A model generated the notes under the pieces. It saw only the letters and a list, made by a program, of their open reading frames with translations, did not search any database and was not told the DNA's origin. Positions 61,499 to 64,000 of a stretch of 64,000 nucleotides of DNA are shown here, in pieces. The position numbers and the translations under genes are program-made. How positions within the stretch are numbered: the first letter of the stretch is position 1; each line of letters begins with the position of its first letter. Origin of the DNA: Dioscorea cayenensis subsp. rotundata (Eukaryota; Streptophyta; Magnoliopsida; Dioscoreales; Dioscoreaceae); contig NC_052489.1 of assembly GCF_009730915.1 (NCBI RefSeq), positions 26,343,916 to 26,407,915 on the forward strand, read 5' to 3'.

Positions 61499-62572
61499 CG
61501 CACAGGAACACAATCCCCGATCTCATCCCATCATCCTGTCCGCTGGTTCTTCTACAATAGCCACTACTTGTGCCACCACGCATCAATGGAGAAAAAGAGA
61601 GAGCAAAGAGAAAGGACGAAAAAGGGGAATAAAAAGGAAAATGAGAAAAACGGGGACTGATTTTGGAGGAGCTCGATAGAGATAAACCCATCTACATGGA
61701 ACCGAGTGTGACCGGTAGTCGCCGGTTGCTCTGGTTGTGGTACCTGATGCCACCTCAGCATCCGAATCAGCTCATGGAGGGGAAGGCTAGATGTCTCCAA
61801 CCACAAGCTCTCCGTTGTTCGCATCCCAAGATTAACTTGTCTAATGACATTAATACACCTACACCTATTACTCTCAAGATTTTTTTTTTCTTTATTGTTT
61901 GAGATGTATTTGTTGGGAGTATTTTATGACAGGGGGAATTTTAGTGCCTCTCAAATGATTATTCATAATTTAAATCCAGAGACGAGCATGCTTTAAATGT
62001 CTCCATGGACGATTCTTCCCATAGGATAATATGATAATATTTAAACTTTTTAAACATAAATATATTTATAATATTTTTAAAAATTATTAGATTGGTTCTT
62101 ACAAATATATTTTTCAATAGATATTATAAAATTAGGTTGTGAATTTTTATTTATTACTGTTCAAAATATTCAAAATACAGTAGTACCAAAAATCATAGCC
62201 AGATATGAGAAAGAGTTTGCACTCAATCTCCATATTCGCGATCGAAAGCATATACGAATCTGATCAATCAATTCGAACGTCTGATACTGGGCTCTATTTT
62301 ATAAAAAAAATATTAAAAAAATTAAAAAAAAAAAAACCATTAAGGGGCAACATGGTCATTTTAGAGTGTCATCTTTCAAACCATCTTATCCTTTCCATGC
62401 TGGCCCGCTGACGGTGGGCATGAACCGCCAGTTGCCGGTGACAGACATGGAAGGATGGTCCGAGGGACCCACAAAGAAAAGGTAAAGCGAAAAGCAACAG
62501 CCGGAACGAGCTCAGCCGTCAGCTTTCTCAACCGGAAGATCGGGGCCGTACTTTTCATCCAAATCGGATGAT

Positions 62573-62636
62573 CACGTGATTCCAGCCAATGAGATCGGCC
62601 GGTCAGACGCCTCGACGTCCTGTGTCCGTCCACGTG
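62573..62636. promoter_or_regulatory. Cluster of CACGTG, CCAAT and GACGTC motifs upstream of the CDF gene
   Basis: CACGTG at 62573-62578 and 62631-62636, CCAAT at 62586-62590 and GACGTC at 62614-62619, all within 64 bp in a GC-rich island about 1.1 kb upstream of the CDF start. These are binding cores for bHLH/PIF, NF-Y and bZIP proteins. Role inferred from motifs only. Confidence 0.45.
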
Positions 62637-62937
62637 GTGGATGATTCACTGTGGGGCCCTCTTCCCACCGGCAACAGCCGGTCGAAAAAGCGACGTTCGT
62701 GGATATGGAAGCAGGCCAAAAAGTGTGTGGCTTTTTTCTAATAAAAAGGTCGGCATATCATTTGTTTCGTTTACTTTTCTGTGGTTGTTTGTGGACCTGA
62801 ATTTTGTGATTTTTTTAATTTATTTTTTGCTTTTTTATCTTTCATCTTTTGGTGATTTTTGTTAATATATAATATATTAGACTCTTTTATTATTTTTTTC
62901 TTTTTGACAGTAGATGATAAACATTCCATTTAAAACT

Positions 62938-63007
62938 AATAATATTGTACCATCACTTTGTGTAGATTTTGATCCCGAATGTTTAACGAAACGAGAATTT
63001 TACGCAA
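62938..63007 (+). repeat. Dispersed repeat, copy 2 (related to 17036-17104)
   Basis: Matches the segment at 17036-17104 in the same orientation over about 69 bp with roughly 11 differences; both copies lie upstream of minus-strand genes. Confidence 0.7.
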
Positions 63008-64000
63008 CAAAACCGGTACCAATATACTCCACTAACACTTAACTCATATACTTTTTTATGTGACATTTAATTATGACATAAATATATTTAATAACTAATG
63101 TTATAACTAAATACACTTTTTATGTTTTGAAAAAAAAAAATGGATTCGTAGTATAGAAATACTTGTAAAATTAAAAATATATAATTGAGAGGAATTTGAT
63201 ATTTCATGATAAATTGAGTTTTCATTAATTTGATAAATAGGAATTGAATGAGAGATAAGAAAAAGAAGGAAAAGATAGAGATATGTTGGAAAACATAATA
63301 AGCTTATATTTCATTGAATATATTTTGTGTTTTGTTTTGATAAAATATATTTTATAAGTCTAATATTAATAAAAGATGCATCTCTCATCAATTTTTTTCA
63401 TACACAATAATTTAAACTTTAAACCATTTGTTTAAATGATTTAAATCTATGTCAATTAGATTGACATTGATTTTTTAAATTTTTTTATTATTATTATTAT
63501 ATAATTTAATTTAAAAAAATAATTAAGTAAAAATAAAGTTAATGTTGAAAATATCTAAAACCAATTAACTAGTCCCTTTACTCATAAAACCTTCAAATCA
63601 TCTATTGAAAATTAACATGGTGAATTAAATCTTGAATGAGAGAGATAGAGAAGATTGGGCTCTTTCTCAACCAAGACATGAAGATCTTGTTAGGACATGG
63701 AGGCATGGCCACAAGAATAAGATTTGATTGGGACCCAATATGTGTATAAAGTTCCCCATGAACATTTCAAGCCACACAAGAGTACTGATTTAATTGACAA
63801 AGTATACATGCATATCATGCATTCTTGTCCTTAATGAGTCAATATCACACAATGTGGAATCTATATTGGGTTCATGAATGGATTGTAGCCAAGTATTTGA
63901 TGGATGGGTGAGAAATATCATTCCTCATCCATGAGAGCAAAATGTACTCAACTGAGTGTCAGATGTTTTGTTTTAGTTGTGCATAAAGTTTTATGCCCAT

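Larger units (their letters stand above)
61499..64000. other. CDF promoter and AT-rich flank, no gene seen
   Basis: Promoter side of the CDF gene with a GC-rich island at about 62390-62700, then AT-rich DNA to the end of the window, containing copy 2 of the dispersed repeat at 62938-63007. The open frames at 62376-62865 reflect the GC-rich island, not a recognised protein. Confidence 0.6.

Noticed and set aside
62376-62633. 85-codon minus-strand open frame in the CDF upstream island
   Set aside because: No domain seen. The island is better explained as promoter sequence with G-box cores.

Overview
The window is plant nuclear DNA from a flowering plant. It is AT-rich between genes, with intron-containing genes, GT-AG splicing, microsatellites and small transposons. 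The families present are all plant ones or plant-type members: NAC, Dof/CDF, PPR, SABATH and a MOR1-type TOG protein. GC-rich first exons beside very AT-rich intergenic DNA make a non-grass monocot such as a yam my best guess, but that is a weak inference. No operons, CRISPR arrays or phage-like elements are present.

Layout. (1) 1-9108, + strand: the 3' part of a MOR1/XMAP215 microtubule-associated protein gene. It is interrupted by exactly 1000 Ns and by an odd, more GC-rich block at about 1239-2290; the TOG3 coding part is absent. (2) 12928-15738, - strand: a CCCH zinc-finger plus RRM protein, resolved here into eight coding exons (662 aa). (3) 23790-25550, +: an intronless P-class PPR protein. 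(4) 30228-31367, +: a NAP-like NAC factor. (5) 35025-36497, -: a SABATH methyltransferase. (6) 43364-44785, +: a second NAC factor (NAM/CUC/ORE1-like), with a SINE in intron 1 and an apparent GC-AG intron 2. (7) 50127-51677, +: an E-class PPR protein with a microsatellite-encoded Arg run. (8) 52589-54196, -: UTP15/SWA1-like nucleolar WD40 protein. (9) 54980-57048, -: ribosomal protein eL24. (10) 59369-61498, -: a Cycling Dof Factor.

The intervals hold transposon-derived pieces: three tRNA-type SINEs (two with clear target-site duplications), a hAT-type MITE and a Tourist/Harbinger-type MITE with target-site duplications, a diverged repeat present at both ends of the window, tandem duplications, and many simple repeats.

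The genes do not form an obvious pathway cluster. The one functional pairing I can support is UTP15 next to eL24, both ribosome-related, both on the minus strand, and both with a telo-box just upstream. I did not find a convincing new biological system. The most useful leads are the probable assembly fault in the MOR1 gene, the Gln-to-Pro change at the substrate site of the SABATH enzyme, the GC-AG intron, and the well-delimited small transposons.
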